A stretch of DNA of 64,000 nucleotides from Caenispirillum salinarum_A (GTDB taxonomy: Bacteria > Pseudomonadota > Alphaproteobacteria > Rhodospirillales > Rhodospirillaceae), in assembly GCF_044803115.1 (NCBI RefSeq), contig NZ_CP085224.1:1922001-1986000 (forward strand), in the 5' to 3' direction. A program made the position numbers and the translations under genes. Within the stretch, counting starts at the first letter, position 1, and the number at the start of each line of letters is the position of its first letter. Shown piece after piece: positions 1 through 12,151 of the stretch. The notes beneath the pieces were generated by a model. That model did no database searches. It was not told the origin of the DNA and saw only the letters and a list, made by a program, of their open reading frames with translations.

Positions 1-31
1 AGACGGGGGCGGCGTCGGCGTCGTCGATCAT
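1..31 (-). CDS. Possible 5' end of a gene leaving the window to the left
   Basis: Reading leftwards from an ATG whose first base is at 31, the frame stays open to the edge (M-I-D-D-A-D-A-A-P-V). A GGAG lies about six bases upstream of this ATG. Only ten codons are visible, so the product cannot be named and the start may be chance. Confidence 0.3.
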   Translation of the reverse strand, partial: MIDDADAAPV

Positions 32-180
32 GAAGGGCTCCGGGGCTGTTCAGGCCGCCGCATCCTAGCGGGAACGGTAGCCGGGGTCCCGGTCCATTGC
101 GGGCCCTCATTCGGTCGCGGCGACGGACGCGGCCTCGCGGATCGGCTGTCGACGGCGGCCGTCGGCGGCCGCCGGCCCGA

Positions 181-1167
181 TTATCTTGCCCGCTGCCGCA
201 AGGCGACTGCGGCGCCGCGTGCCGCCAGGTCCCGCCAGCGGTCCCAGACCGGCGCGCGCGACGATGGATAGACGCCGAGATTGGTGATGAAGAACTCGTC
301 CGGCAGGCTCGCCCACCGGGGAATCCTGTAGCTCTTGATCTGTTTCGCGAACAGCAGGTGGTAGAATAGTACCTCTCGCGGGGCGCGCTGCGGGACGATG
401 TGCAGGGCGAGGTCGCGGTATTGCTGATAGATGGGGCTTTCATCGAACAGCCGGCCGTTGCGCCAGCGCATCTTGACCGGCAGCGCGCGCGGATTGATCT
501 CCATCACGTGGTCTTGGTCGTAAAGCCGCACCAGGCCCCTGGACGCGGCAGTGAAGACGACGTCCGACATGCTGGTGCGCTCGCCGCGCGCGACGCGGAT
601 CTCCGGGGCGCAGGGGTCCTGGTCGACGCGTCCGCGGCCGCACGTCTCGTCGAACTCCAGCGGGCGCGGATCGGAGAACGTATCCCGCCAGCCGGGCGCC
701 GCGCGGTAGAGGGCATTGATCCGCTCGCGGTTGCTGTAGACCGTCAGTGGCCCGTGCACGAAGTTGCGCCCGCGGAAAATGAGAATGTCGTGGTTGTCGA
801 GCCGCTCGGGCGTGAGAAACTGCGCCAGATCGCCGAGGATGGTGTCGCAGTCGATGTGCCCCCAGAAATCGTAGTTTTTCAGAAGGTCCGCGAAGGCGTG
901 GCCGAAGGCCGGTTTCAGGTCGACCAGCTTGTATCCGTGATCGACGCCTAGCGGGCAGTCGAGGTCCTGGGACATCTGCCGGACCAGGCCCGCGCGCGAG
1001 CGTGTGGTCCACTCGATGTTCGGCGCAGGAAGTCTCGGCGGGGGCTGGTCGGAAATGATCTTGAAGTCGATCCCTTCGTTCCGACCGGCGGTGAGAAGGA
1101 ACAGGTCGAGGTAGGGCGGCAGAGGGCCGCACCACACCGTCAGCAGGGCGATCTTGTGGCTGGACAT
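181..1167 (-). CDS. DUF6625-type putative glycosyltransferase
   Basis: A protein of about 328 residues that looks like the DUF6625 family, thought to have a GT-A-like fold. The central stretch (about residues 75-115) reads YKLVDLKPAFGHAF, then YDFWGHIDCDTILGDL; the D-C-D triplet sits where GT-A enzymes keep their metal-binding DxD. I chose the ATG at 1167, directly before S-S-H-K-I-A-L-L-T-V-W-C, because the open frame upstream to 1302 is Pro/Arg-rich and unlike the family N-terminus. No signal peptide or membrane segment is seen, so it is probably cytoplasmic. It stands alone, divergent from the glycerol operon, and nothing nearby reveals the acceptor. The family is recognised with fair confidence; the sugar-transfer role is inference. 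Confidence 0.7.
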   Translation of the reverse strand: MSSHKIALLTVWCGPLPPYLDLFLLTAGRNEGIDFKIISDQPPPRLPAPNIEWTTRSRAGLVRQMSQDLDCPLGVDHGYKLVDLKPAFGHAFADLLKNYDFWGHIDCDTILGDLAQFLTPERLDNHDILIFRGRNFVHGPLTVYSNRERINALYRAAPGWRDTFSDPRPLEFDETCGRGRVDQDPCAPEIRVARGERTSMSDVVFTAASRGLVRLYDQDHVMEINPRALPVKMRWRNGRLFDESPIYQQYRDLALHIVPQRAPREVLFYHLLFAKQIKSYRIPRWASLPDEFFITNLGVYPSSRAPVWDRWRDLAARGAAVALRQRAR

Positions 1168-1609
1168 GCGCGGCAGCTCGCTTGGTGGCCGTCGTGGAAA
1201 TCCGGTTGCGGGGGTCCACGACGGGCGATTGCATCCGTCGCCGCCCGAGCCGGACGCCGGCTGCAGCCGGGGCCGGTGCGGTGGCTCCGATGTTTCGAGC
1301 AATTTCGATGCCAGCGAGTGTTTCCCGCGGTGTTTCGCCGCTTCCGCGCCCTGGCAGCGCGCCCGGCCGGGCGCCGCGTGTCAGGAAATTCGACAGATCT
1401 AGAAAAGGCGGCTGGTGGCAAGGGTGTTGTTTCCAAACGCAATGGCCGACGCCGTGGCGCCTCGGGCGGTGTCAGAACTGCCGACACTCCGGCGGCACGC
1501 GGCTGGCGGGCACCGGTCCGCGGCCTCAGGGCTGGACGCTAGGCAGACGACGATTTTCATGCGAGCCTTTGCGAAAGAAAACGAAACCGCAAAGGCAAGG
1601 AGAGCCGAA
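1168..1609. other. Intergenic region between DUF6625 gene and glpR
   Basis: About 440 bases between divergent starts. Apart from the CGAAA direct repeat at 1572-1586 and an AAGGAG ribosome-binding site at 1597-1602, I see no coding signal or clear hairpin. Overlapping open frames on both strands have inconsistent codon use and no recognisable domain. Confidence 0.5.
1572..1586. promoter_or_regulatory. Candidate GlpR (DeoR-family) operator upstream of glpR
   Basis: Two CGAAA pentamers start at 1572 and 1582, exactly ten bases apart (CGAAAGAAAACGAAA; TTTCG-N5-TTTCG on the other strand). DeoR-family regulators commonly bind spaced direct repeats of this kind. The pair lies 24-38 bases before the glpR start, which suggests autoregulation. 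Related TTTCG units recur before glpD. Confidence 0.5.
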
Positions 1610-2377
1610 ATGGAAGACCTGTCGCCCCGCCTGCAAGACATCCTGGGGCTCGCGCGGGAGCAGGGCAGGGTGGGGGTGGACGACCTGGCCATGCGGTTCG
1701 CCGTCACGCCGCAGACCATCCGCAAGGACCTGAACGACCTGTGCGAACGCCGGCTGCTCAAGCGGGTGCACGGCGGCGCGGTGGTGGCCTCCACCGTCGA
1801 GAACCTGCGCTACGACGCCCGGCGCATGCTGGCCGCCGGCGAGAAGGCGCGGATCGGGCGGCACGCGGCGGGGCTCATTCCCAACGACTGCGCGCTGTTC
1901 ATCAACATCGGCACCACGACGGAAGAGGTCGCGCGCGCCCTCGGCGGGCACCGGGGGCTGATGGCGATCACCAACAACATCAACGTCGCCAACATTCTGC
2001 ACACCATGCCCGATATCGAAACCATCGTGGTCGGCGGCGTGCTGCGCCATGCCGATGGCGGGATCGTGGGCGAAAGCGCCACCGACTTCATCAACCAGTT
2101 CAAGGTGGACTACGCCATCATCGGCGCCTCGGCCATCGAGGAGGACGGCGCGCTGCTGGATTTCGACTATCGCGAGGTGCGCGTCTCCCAGGCGATCATC
2201 GCCAACGCGCGCACCGTGGTGCTGGTGGCCGACCACATGAAGTTCGAACGAAGCGCACCGGTGCGCATCGGCCACGTCGCGCAGGTGGACGTGCTGATCA
2301 CCGACAGCGCCCCACCCGAGGCCCTGGCGGCGGTCTGCGCCAACGCCGGGACACAAATCGAAATCGCCCCGGAATGA
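1610..2377 (+). CDS. glpR: DeoR/GlpR-family transcriptional repressor
   Basis: A 255-residue DeoR-family regulator. The N-terminal winged helix-turn-helix (about residues 5-57) includes RVGVDDLAMRFAVTPQTIRKDL and the typical KRVHGGAVV that follows it. The C-terminal DeoR sensor domain contains NIGTTTEEVARAL, ITNNINVANIL and VVGGVLR, the phosphosugar-binding region. The ATG at 1610 was chosen because AAGGAG lies seven bases upstream and the translation begins at the usual family N-terminus. It precedes glpD and the glycerol importer in the same direction, which points to glycerol 3-phosphate as ligand and glpD-glpV as targets. Spaced TTTCG motifs before its own gene and before glpD are candidate operators. 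The DeoR assignment is secure; the GlpR ligand is inferred from context. Confidence 0.88.
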   Translation: MEDLSPRLQDILGLAREQGRVGVDDLAMRFAVTPQTIRKDLNDLCERRLLKRVHGGAVVASTVENLRYDARRMLAAGEKARIGRHAAGLIPNDCALFINIGTTTEEVARALGGHRGLMAITNNINVANILHTMPDIETIVVGGVLRHADGGIVGESATDFINQFKVDYAIIGASAIEEDGALLDFDYREVRVSQAIIANARTVVLVADHMKFERSAPVRIGHVAQVDVLITDSAPPEALAAVCANAGTQIEIAPE

Positions 2378-2389
2378 ATGCGATTTCTC

Positions 2390-2433
2390 TTTCGTAATTT
2401 TCGCTTTGACGCGCAGAAAATTTCGCGTACGCT
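2390..2433. promoter_or_regulatory. glpD promoter region with TTTCG operator-like repeats
   Basis: TTTCG occurs at 2390-2394, 2399-2403 and 2421-2425. TTGACG at 2406-2411 followed after 16 bases by TACGCT at 2428-2433 is a plausible -35/-10 pair, so the repeats flank and overlap the core promoter, as expected for repression. The same pentamers occur before glpR. The match to a GlpR operator is inference from repeat content and position. Confidence 0.5.
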
Positions 2434-2541
2434 CCGTTATGAAAGTTCCGTGATGGTGGTGGGCCTGGCGGCAGGTACCCCATCAAGCCCAAGCCACGCG
2501 GGCCAACCCGCGGGTCAACAACTGGACGGAGCAGGGAGGAC

Positions 2542-4089
2542 ATGAAGCCGCGCGAATACGACCTCGCCGTCATCGGCGGCGGTGTGAACGGGTGCGGTGT
2601 CGCCCGGGACGCCGCGGGCCGCGGGCTCTCGGTCTTCCTGTGCGAACAGGGCGACCTGGCCGGCGCCACCTCCTCGGCCAGCACGAAACTCATCCACGGT
2701 GGCCTGCGCTACCTGGAGTACTACGAGTTCCGCCTGGTGCGCGAAGCCCTGATCGAGCGCGAGCGGCTGCTGCGCGCCGCCCCCCACATCATCTGGCCGC
2801 TGCGCTTCGTGCTGCCTCACCACGATGCCCTGCGGCCCGCCTGGCTCATCCGCCTCGGCCTGTTCCTCTACGACCACCTGGGCGGTCGCGAACTGCTGCC
2901 CGGAACCCGCTCCATCGACCTGACCAGCGACGCCGTCGGCGCGCCGCTCAAGGACGACTTCACCAAGGGGTTCGAGTATTCGGACTGCTGGGTGGAGGAC
3001 AGCCGGCTGGTGGTGCTCAACGCCATGGACGCCAGCGAGAAGGGAGCGGACGTCGTCACCCGCACCCGCATGACGTCGGCTGCCCGCGACGGCGACCGCT
3101 GGCGGGTGACGGTGGAGGACCGCGACAGCGGCGAGACGCGCGAGATCCTGGCGCGCGCCGTGGTCAACGCGGCCGGTCCCTGGGTCGCCGACGTGCTGAC
3201 GGGGCGGTTCCGCATCAATTCGCCGGCGCGGGTGCGCATGGTCAAGGGCAGCCATGTCATCGTGCCGCGCATGTTCGACCATGATCGCGCCTACATCTTC
3301 CAGAATCCGGACAAGCGGATCATCTTCGCGATCCCCTACGAGACCGACTTCACGCTGATCGGCACCACGGACGAGGACTTCCAGGGCGACCCTGCCGACG
3401 TCCGCATCGCCGAAAGCGAAGTGGACTACCTGTGCCGCGCGGCCAGCGCCTATTTCAAGCAGGACGTCGGCAAGGACGACATCGTCCACACCTTCTCCGG
3501 CGTGCGGCCGCTTTATGACGACAATGCCTCCGACGCCAGCGCCGCCACCCGCGACTACGTGATCGAGGTGGACGGCGGCGATGGCGGCGGCGCGCCGCTG
3601 GTCAGCGTGTTCGGCGGCAAGATCACCACCTTCCGCAAGCTGGCCGAGGCCGTGATGGCGAAACTGTCGGGCACCTTTCCCGACATGGCGCCGGCCTGGA
3701 CCGACGGTGCAACCATGCCCGGCGGCGACTTCGGCGTGGACGAGGTCGAGAGGAAGATCGCAACTCTCGCGCGCGACTACCCGTTCCTTGGCAACGTCAC
3801 GGCGCGACGTCTCGTCCGCGCCTATGGCACGCGCGCCTGGACCATGCTCGGCGACGCCCGCTCGGCAGAGGACATGGGCGAGTCTTTCGGCGCAGGTCTG
3901 ACGGCGCGCGAGGTGACGTACCTGATGGATGTCGAATGGGCGAAGACCGCCGACGACGTCCTGTGGCGCCGCTCCAAGCTGGGGCTGCGGCTTGATGCCG
4001 ACCAGCGGGCGCGCCTGCAAGACTGGATGAAGGCGCGGACCAGCGGCGCGCAAAAGGCGCCGGAACTCCGCAAGGGAGGCGCGGCATGA
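2542..4089 (+). CDS. glpD: Glycerol-3-phosphate dehydrogenase (FAD-dependent, aerobic)
   Basis: A 515-residue membrane-associated flavoenzyme that oxidises glycerol 3-phosphate to dihydroxyacetone phosphate and passes electrons to quinone. The N-terminus has the dinucleotide-binding motif VIGGGVNGCGVARDAAGRGL (about residues 10-29), followed by LAGATSSASTKLIHGGLRYLE. Other GlpD landmarks are VVNAAGPW, TDEDFQGDP and FSGVRPL. Length is typical of the family. GGGAGG precedes the ATG. Its last four bases (ATGA) overlap the start of the ABC ATPase gene, so the two are translationally coupled. It follows the GlpR-type regulator, with repressor-like repeats in between. No glycerol kinase gene is in the window, so the step feeding this enzyme must be encoded elsewhere. 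Confidence 0.95.
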   Translation: MKPREYDLAVIGGGVNGCGVARDAAGRGLSVFLCEQGDLAGATSSASTKLIHGGLRYLEYYEFRLVREALIERERLLRAAPHIIWPLRFVLPHHDALRPAWLIRLGLFLYDHLGGRELLPGTRSIDLTSDAVGAPLKDDFTKGFEYSDCWVEDSRLVVLNAMDASEKGADVVTRTRMTSAARDGDRWRVTVEDRDSGETREILARAVVNAAGPWVADVLTGRFRINSPARVRMVKGSHVIVPRMFDHDRAYIFQNPDKRIIFAIPYETDFTLIGTTDEDFQGDPADVRIAESEVDYLCRAASAYFKQDVGKDDIVHTFSGVRPLYDDNASDASAATRDYVIEVDGGDGGGAPLVSVFGGKITTFRKLAEAVMAKLSGTFPDMAPAWTDGATMPGGDFGVDEVERKIATLARDYPFLGNVTARRLVRAYGTRAWTMLGDARSAEDMGESFGAGLTAREVTYLMDVEWAKTADDVLWRRSKLGLRLDADQRARLQDWMKARTSGAQKAPELRKGGAA

Positions 4090-5180
4090 CCCTGGAATTG
4101 CGCAACGTGTCCAAGGTGGTGGGCCGCGAAACCCACATCCGGGACGTCTCCATGACACTGGAGGGGGGCACGCTCAACGTTCTGCTTGGGCCCACGCTTT
4201 CGGGCAAGACCAGCCTCATGCGCCTGATGGCGGGGCTGGATGCGCCGACTTCCGGGCAGGTCATCATGAACGGCACCGACGTCACCGGCGTGCCGGTGCA
4301 GAAGCGGTCCGTCGCCATGGTCTACCAGCAGTTCATCAACTACCCGACGCTGTCGGTGTGGGAGAACATCGCGAGCCCGCTGAAGGTCGCCCGGCGCCCC
4401 AAGGCCGAGATCGAGGAAAAGGTCCGTCACGCGGCGAAGCTTCTGCGCATCGAGGCCATGCTCGACCGCACGCCGCTGGAGCTGTCCGGCGGGCAGCAGC
4501 AGCGCACCGCGCTCGCCCGCGCGCTGGTCAAGGGCGCCGACCTGGTTCTGCTGGACGAACCGCTGGCGAACCTGGATTACAAGCTGCGCGAGGAACTGCG
4601 CGAGGAACTGCCGCGCGTCTTCGCCGAAACCGGGGCGATCATGGTCTACGCCACGACCGAACCCACCGAGGCCCTGCTGCTGGGCGGCAATACCGCGACC
4701 CTGCACGAGGGGGCGGTGACGCAGTTCGGCCCGACGCTCCAGGTCTACCGCAAGCCGCACGACAAGCTGACGGCGGCGGTGTTCTCCGACCCGCCGATGA
4801 ACTTCATCGACATCGAGGTCAAGGGCGGCCGCGCCTGGATAGGGGAGGCGGTGGTGCCGGCGACGGGGTCGCTTTCGGGCCTGCGCGACGGCGCCTACAC
4901 CATCGGTTTCCGCCCCAACCACCTGTACCTGACGCGCGAGGAAGCCGGCCCCGGCGCCATCGAACTGGAGGCCATCGTGGCGGTGACCGAGATCACCGGC
5001 TCGGAAAGCTTCGTCCATGCCGACTATGCCAATTGCCGCTGGGTGGCTCTGTCGCACGGCATCCACGAGCCGGAGATCGACACACCGGTGCGCCTGTTCC
5101 TGGACCCCGACCGCTTCTTCGTCTTCGAGCGCGACGGCAGCCTCGTCGCCGCGCCCGAGACCAAGGCGAAGGCCGCCTGA
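4086..5180 (+). CDS. glpS: Glycerol ABC transporter ATPase subunit GlpS, H-switch His missing
   Basis: A 364-residue ATPase of the MalK/UgpC type with a C-terminal TOBE-like domain. Visible motifs are Walker A GPTLSGKT (35-42), Q-loop VYQQF (79-83), a perfect signature LSGGQQQR (133-140) and Walker B LVLLDEP (153-159). The switch histidine is absent: the stretch aligned with YVTHDQTEAL of the partner reads YATTEPTEAL, with Thr191 in place of His. Start overlaps the glpD stop (ATGA). The next gene encodes a second ATPase with the opposite defect, so the two probably form a heterodimer with one competent ATP site. Gene identity comes from the order glpD-S-T-P-Q-U-V known from rhizobial glycerol uptake operons. 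Confidence 0.88.
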   Translation: MTLELRNVSKVVGRETHIRDVSMTLEGGTLNVLLGPTLSGKTSLMRLMAGLDAPTSGQVIMNGTDVTGVPVQKRSVAMVYQQFINYPTLSVWENIASPLKVARRPKAEIEEKVRHAAKLLRIEAMLDRTPLELSGGQQQRTALARALVKGADLVLLDEPLANLDYKLREELREELPRVFAETGAIMVYATTEPTEALLLGGNTATLHEGAVTQFGPTLQVYRKPHDKLTAAVFSDPPMNFIDIEVKGGRAWIGEAVVPATGSLSGLRDGAYTIGFRPNHLYLTREEAGPGAIELEAIVAVTEITGSESFVHADYANCRWVALSHGIHEPEIDTPVRLFLDPDRFFVFERDGSLVAAPETKAKAA

Positions 5181-5228
5181 CGCCGCCGCAGTACAGACAG
5201 ACCGCCCGGACTGAGGAGACACGGTCCC

Positions 5229-6311
5229 ATGGCCCGTATCGAGTTGAACCGCCTGGCCCACGCCTACATGCCCAACCCGCAAAGCCGGGCCGACTTCGCG
5301 CTGAAGGAATTCGACCTGACGTGGGACGATGGCGGCGCGTACGCGCTGCTCGGCCCGTCGGGCTGCGGCAAGACGACGCTTCTGAACATCATCTCCGGCC
5401 TTCTCGCGCCCAGCCACGGCCGCGTGCTGTTTGACGGCCAGGAGGTCACGGGGCTGCCGCCGGAGGCGCGCAATATCGCCCAGGTGTTCCAGTTTCCGGT
5501 CATCTACGACAGCATGACCGTCTACGACAACCTGGCCTTCCCCTTGCGCAACCGGAAGGTTCCCGCCGCCGAGATCGACCGCCGCGTCCACGAGATGGCC
5601 GAAATGCTGGAGATGACGCGGGAGCTGAAGCACAAGGCGAAAAACCTGACCGCCGATGCCAAGCAGAAGATCAGCCTGGGGCGCGGCCTGGTGCGCGACA
5701 GCGTCAACGCCATCCTGTTCGACGAGCCGCTGACGGTCATCGACCCGCACCTGAAATGGCAGTTGCGCAGCCAGCTCAAGCACCTGCACAAGCGCTTTGC
5801 CCACACCATGATCTACGTCACCCACGACCAGACGGAGGCCCTGACCTTCGCCGACAAGGTGGTGGTGATGTACGAGGGCGAGGTGGTACAGGTGGGCACG
5901 CCGGACGAGCTGTTCCACCGCCCGGCCCATACCTTCGTCGGCTACTTCATCGGCAGCCCCGGCATGAACGTCCTGCCCTGCGACGTGGACGGCGGGACGG
6001 CGCGCGTCGGCCAACACGAGATTTCCTTGCGCGGCGGCTACAAGCCGCCTCCCGCGGGTTCCAAGATCGAGCTGGGCGTGCGGCCGGAGTTCGTGCGCCT
6101 GGGCCGCGAGGACGGCGTGCCGGTCTCGGTGGAGCGCGTCGACGACATTGGCCGTCACCGCATCGTAAAGGCCCGGCTGGACGGCATCCCCTTCAGCGCG
6201 CTCATGCCCGAGGGCGCCGAGATTCCCTCCGAAGATGCGCGGGTGCGGTTCGATTCCGCGGCCGTGAACCTGTATGTCGACGATCACCTCTGGCCGCAAC
6301 AGGAGGCCTGA
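5229..6311 (+). CDS. glpT: Glycerol ABC transporter ATPase subunit GlpT, degenerate signature motif
   Basis: A 360-residue MalK-like ATPase. Walker A GPSGCGKT (42-49), Q-loop VFQFP (86-90), Walker B AILFDEP (161-167) and the switch VTHDQTEA with His199 are all normal. The signature position reads LTADAKQKISLGR (140-152) instead of LSGGQ, so this subunit cannot provide a standard signature to its partner. The protein complements GlpS, which has LSGGQ but no switch histidine. The C-terminal part (about 235-360) is a regulatory TOBE-like domain. A GAGGAGAC-type ribosome-binding site precedes the ATG. This GlpT is an ABC ATPase and is unrelated to the E. coli GlpT permease. Confidence 0.88.
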   Translation: MARIELNRLAHAYMPNPQSRADFALKEFDLTWDDGGAYALLGPSGCGKTTLLNIISGLLAPSHGRVLFDGQEVTGLPPEARNIAQVFQFPVIYDSMTVYDNLAFPLRNRKVPAAEIDRRVHEMAEMLEMTRELKHKAKNLTADAKQKISLGRGLVRDSVNAILFDEPLTVIDPHLKWQLRSQLKHLHKRFAHTMIYVTHDQTEALTFADKVVVMYEGEVVQVGTPDELFHRPAHTFVGYFIGSPGMNVLPCDVDGGTARVGQHEISLRGGYKPPPAGSKIELGVRPEFVRLGREDGVPVSVERVDDIGRHRIVKARLDGIPFSALMPEGAEIPSEDARVRFDSAAVNLYVDDHLWPQQEA

Positions 6312-6314
6312 CCG

Positions 6315-8095
<1,781 letters not shown>

Positions 8096-8122
8096 CGGCT
8101 TCGGGCAAGGGAGGACCGACCC

Positions 8123-8401
8123 ATGGATCTCGCGTGGATGGCCTGGACGTGGCCCACCGGCATCTTTTTCATCTGCATCGTCACCGCGCTGGTCGCCATG
8201 ACGGTGTGGGACCGCGCCGTGCCCCAGACGGAACGCGCCGGGGTGCTGGGCATCCTGACCACGCGCGGCGACCGGCTGTTCATCTCGCTGCTGGGCAGCG
8301 GCTGGATACATCTCATCTGGCTGGGGGTCGTTGGCCCGCAGCTGTGGATCGCCTCGATCATCTCGGTGGTTTTCGCGCTTTGCGTCTTCCGCTGGGTGTG
8401 A
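8123..8401 (+). CDS. glpU: Small membrane protein GlpU (DUF2160)
   Basis: A 92-residue protein with two or three hydrophobic segments (about residues 8-30, 48-67 and 73-90) matching the DUF2160 family, which sits between glpQ and glpV in glycerol ABC operons. AGGGAGG lies just before the ATG. Its task is not established; the fixed position suggests an accessory membrane component of the importer. It keeps the arginine-flanked TTRGDRLF loop between the first two segments. Identity is based on size, topology and position. Confidence 0.82.
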   Translation: MDLAWMAWTWPTGIFFICIVTALVAMTVWDRAVPQTERAGVLGILTTRGDRLFISLLGSGWIHLIWLGVVGPQLWIASIISVVFALCVFRWV

Positions 8402-8505
8402 TCGCGGCTGCCAGGCCGGGGGTGGTGTGGCCCCGCGCCGTCGACCGTAAACCGCACCGGTTCAGGTTCCGGACAAGACAACGGACCAACAAGGGAGGAC
8501 ACACA

Positions 8506-10239
<1,734 letters not shown>

Positions 10240-10265
10240 GGTCTCCTCCCGGAGCCTTATCCTTG

Positions 10266-10300
10266 GCCGGAACCGTGGCAACGCGGTTCCGGCTTTTTTT
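10266..10300 (+). terminator. Rho-independent terminator of the glp operon
   Basis: A perfect ten-base-pair stem (GCCGGAACCG at 10266-10275 with CGGTTCCGGC at 10284-10293), an eight-base loop and seven T residues. Confidence 0.93.
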
Positions 10301-10342
10301 CGTGCGGGAGCGTTCCGATGGCTACCACCGAATCTTCATGTG

Positions 10343-10379
10343 TTTGACGTTTACGTAAACGGCAACTTCGCGGTAGGCT
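10343..10379 (+). promoter_or_regulatory. Promoter with LiuR-like palindrome before acyl-CoA ligase
   Basis: A perfect 12-base palindrome GTTTACGTAAAC (10349-10360) is embedded in TTGACGTTTACGTAAACG. TTTACG at 10350-10355 and TAGGCT at 10374-10379 are separated by 18 bases, the stretched spacing typical of MerR-family activated promoters. It resembles the LiuR operator of branched-chain amino acid and fatty acid catabolism genes. A related motif occurs at 42643-42660 before a thioesterase. Regulator identity is inferred. Confidence 0.5.
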
Positions 10380-10425
10380 CCGCGCGGGACAACGATCCGC
10401 ATCAAGACGGAGGAAACGCGACACC

Positions 10426-12126
10426 ATGACCGAGGCCCAGACTTCCGCCGCCGCCTTGCCCTCTTACGTCCACGGCGCCAGCGAGACCGCCCTTATCGGC
10501 GACACCATCGGCGTGCATTTCGACAAGGCCGCCGCCCGCTGGCCGGAGACCGAGGCGCTGGTCGTCCGCCACCAGGGCGTGCGCTGGACCTATGGCGAGA
10601 TGAAGCGCCGGGTGGACGAGATCGCCGCCGGCTTCCTGGCGCTGGGTCTGGAGCCGGGGGACCGCGTCGGCATCTGGTCGCCCAACAACGCCGAATGGGC
10701 GCTGACCCAGTTCGCCACCGCCAAGGCGGGCCTGGTGCTGGTCAACATCAACCCCTCCTACCGCCTGGCGGAGCTTGAGTATGCGCTGACCAAGGTGGAA
10801 TGCAAGGCGCTGGTCCTGGCGGACGAATTCAAGACGTCCAACTACATCGGCATGGTCCGCACCCTCGCGCCCGAGCTGGACCACTGCCCGCCCGGCGCCC
10901 TGAAAGCTGACCGGCTGCCCGACCTGAAGGCCGTCGTACACATCGGCGACGACCACATCCACGGTATGTACGCCTTCAAGGAACTTTACGAGATGGCCGA
11001 GGACAGCCACCGCGGGCGGGTGGCGGAGCTGGCCGAAAAGCTCCAGTTCGACGACCCCATCAACATCCAGTTCACCAGCGGCACCACGGGCTTCCCCAAG
11101 GGCGCGACGCTGACCCACCACAACATCCTGAACAACGGTTTTTTCGTGGCCGAGGCCATCCGCCTGGGCCACGGCGACCGCCTGTGCATCCCGGTGCCGC
11201 TGTACCACTGCTTCGGCATGGTCATGGGGAACCTGGGCTGCATCACCCACGGCGCCACCATGGTCTATCCCGGCGAGGCCTTCGACCCGCTGGCGGTGCT
11301 GGAGACGGTGGAGCGCGAGAAATGCACCGGCCTTTACGGCGTGCCGACCATGTTCATCGCGCAGCTCGACCACCCGGAGTTCAAGAGCTTCAACCTGTCG
11401 ACGCTGCGCACCGGAATCATGGCGGGCAGCCCGTGCCCCATCGAGGTGATGAAGCGCGTCATCGCCGAGATGAACATGGAAGAGGTCACCATTGCCTACG
11501 GCATGACGGAGACCAGCCCCGTCAGCTTCCAGACCGCCGCCGATGACGAGCTGGAGGCGCGGGTGTCCACCGTCGGCCGCGTGCAGCCGCACATCGAGGT
11601 GAAGATCGTCGACCTGGACGGCCGCATCGTGCCGCGCGGCACGGCGGGCGAGTTGTGCACGCGCGGCTACTCGGTCATGCTCGGCTACTGGAATGACGAG
11701 GAAAAGACGCGCGACAGCATCGACGCCGCCGGCTGGATGCACACCGGCGACCTGGCGACCCTGGACGAGCAGGGCTACTGCAAGATTGTCGGGCGCATCA
11801 AGGACATGGTCATCCGCGGCGGCGAGAACATCTACCCGCGCGAGATCGAGGAATTCCTCTACCGCCACCCGGCCGTCAACGACGTGCAGGTGATCGGCGT
11901 GCCCGACAAGAAATACGGCGAGGAACTCTGCGCCTGCATCCGCCTGCGCGAGGGTCACGAGGCGACGGAGGAGGAAATCCGCGAGTTCTGCAAGGGCCAG
12001 ATCGCCCACTACAAGATCCCGCGCTACATCCGCTTCGTCGACGAGTTTCCAATGACGGTGACGGGCAAGGTGCAGAAGTACGTCATGCGCAAGCACATTG
12101 CCGAGGACCTGGGCCTGGACGGCTAG
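10426..12126 (+). CDS. Acyl-CoA ligase (AMP-forming, ACSF2/FadD-like)
   Basis: A 566-residue member of the ANL adenylating superfamily that activates a carboxylic acid with ATP and CoA. The phosphate-binding loop TSGTTGFPKGA lies near residue 213, the A5 motif YGMTETSPV near 357, GWMHTGDLA near 437, and the hinge KDMVIRGGENIYPREIEEF near 458. The catalytic lysine is expected in TGKVQKYVMRK near the C-terminus. Similarity is to medium/long-chain ligases annotated as fatty-acyl-CoA synthase or AMP-binding protein. It is monocistronic between two terminators and has a LiuR-type palindrome in its promoter, which points to acyl-CoA catabolism. Chain length cannot be judged by eye. GGAGG lies about 11 bases before the ATG. 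Confidence 0.9.
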   Translation: MTEAQTSAAALPSYVHGASETALIGDTIGVHFDKAAARWPETEALVVRHQGVRWTYGEMKRRVDEIAAGFLALGLEPGDRVGIWSPNNAEWALTQFATAKAGLVLVNINPSYRLAELEYALTKVECKALVLADEFKTSNYIGMVRTLAPELDHCPPGALKADRLPDLKAVVHIGDDHIHGMYAFKELYEMAEDSHRGRVAELAEKLQFDDPINIQFTSGTTGFPKGATLTHHNILNNGFFVAEAIRLGHGDRLCIPVPLYHCFGMVMGNLGCITHGATMVYPGEAFDPLAVLETVEREKCTGLYGVPTMFIAQLDHPEFKSFNLSTLRTGIMAGSPCPIEVMKRVIAEMNMEEVTIAYGMTETSPVSFQTAADDELEARVSTVGRVQPHIEVKIVDLDGRIVPRGTAGELCTRGYSVMLGYWNDEEKTRDSIDAAGWMHTGDLATLDEQGYCKIVGRIKDMVIRGGENIYPREIEEFLYRHPAVNDVQVIGVPDKKYGEELCACIRLREGHEATEEEIREFCKGQIAHYKIPRYIRFVDEFPMTVTGKVQKYVMRKHIAEDLGLDG

Positions 12127-12151
12127 GGCAGGGCCGGCGGGCCGGTTGTTG

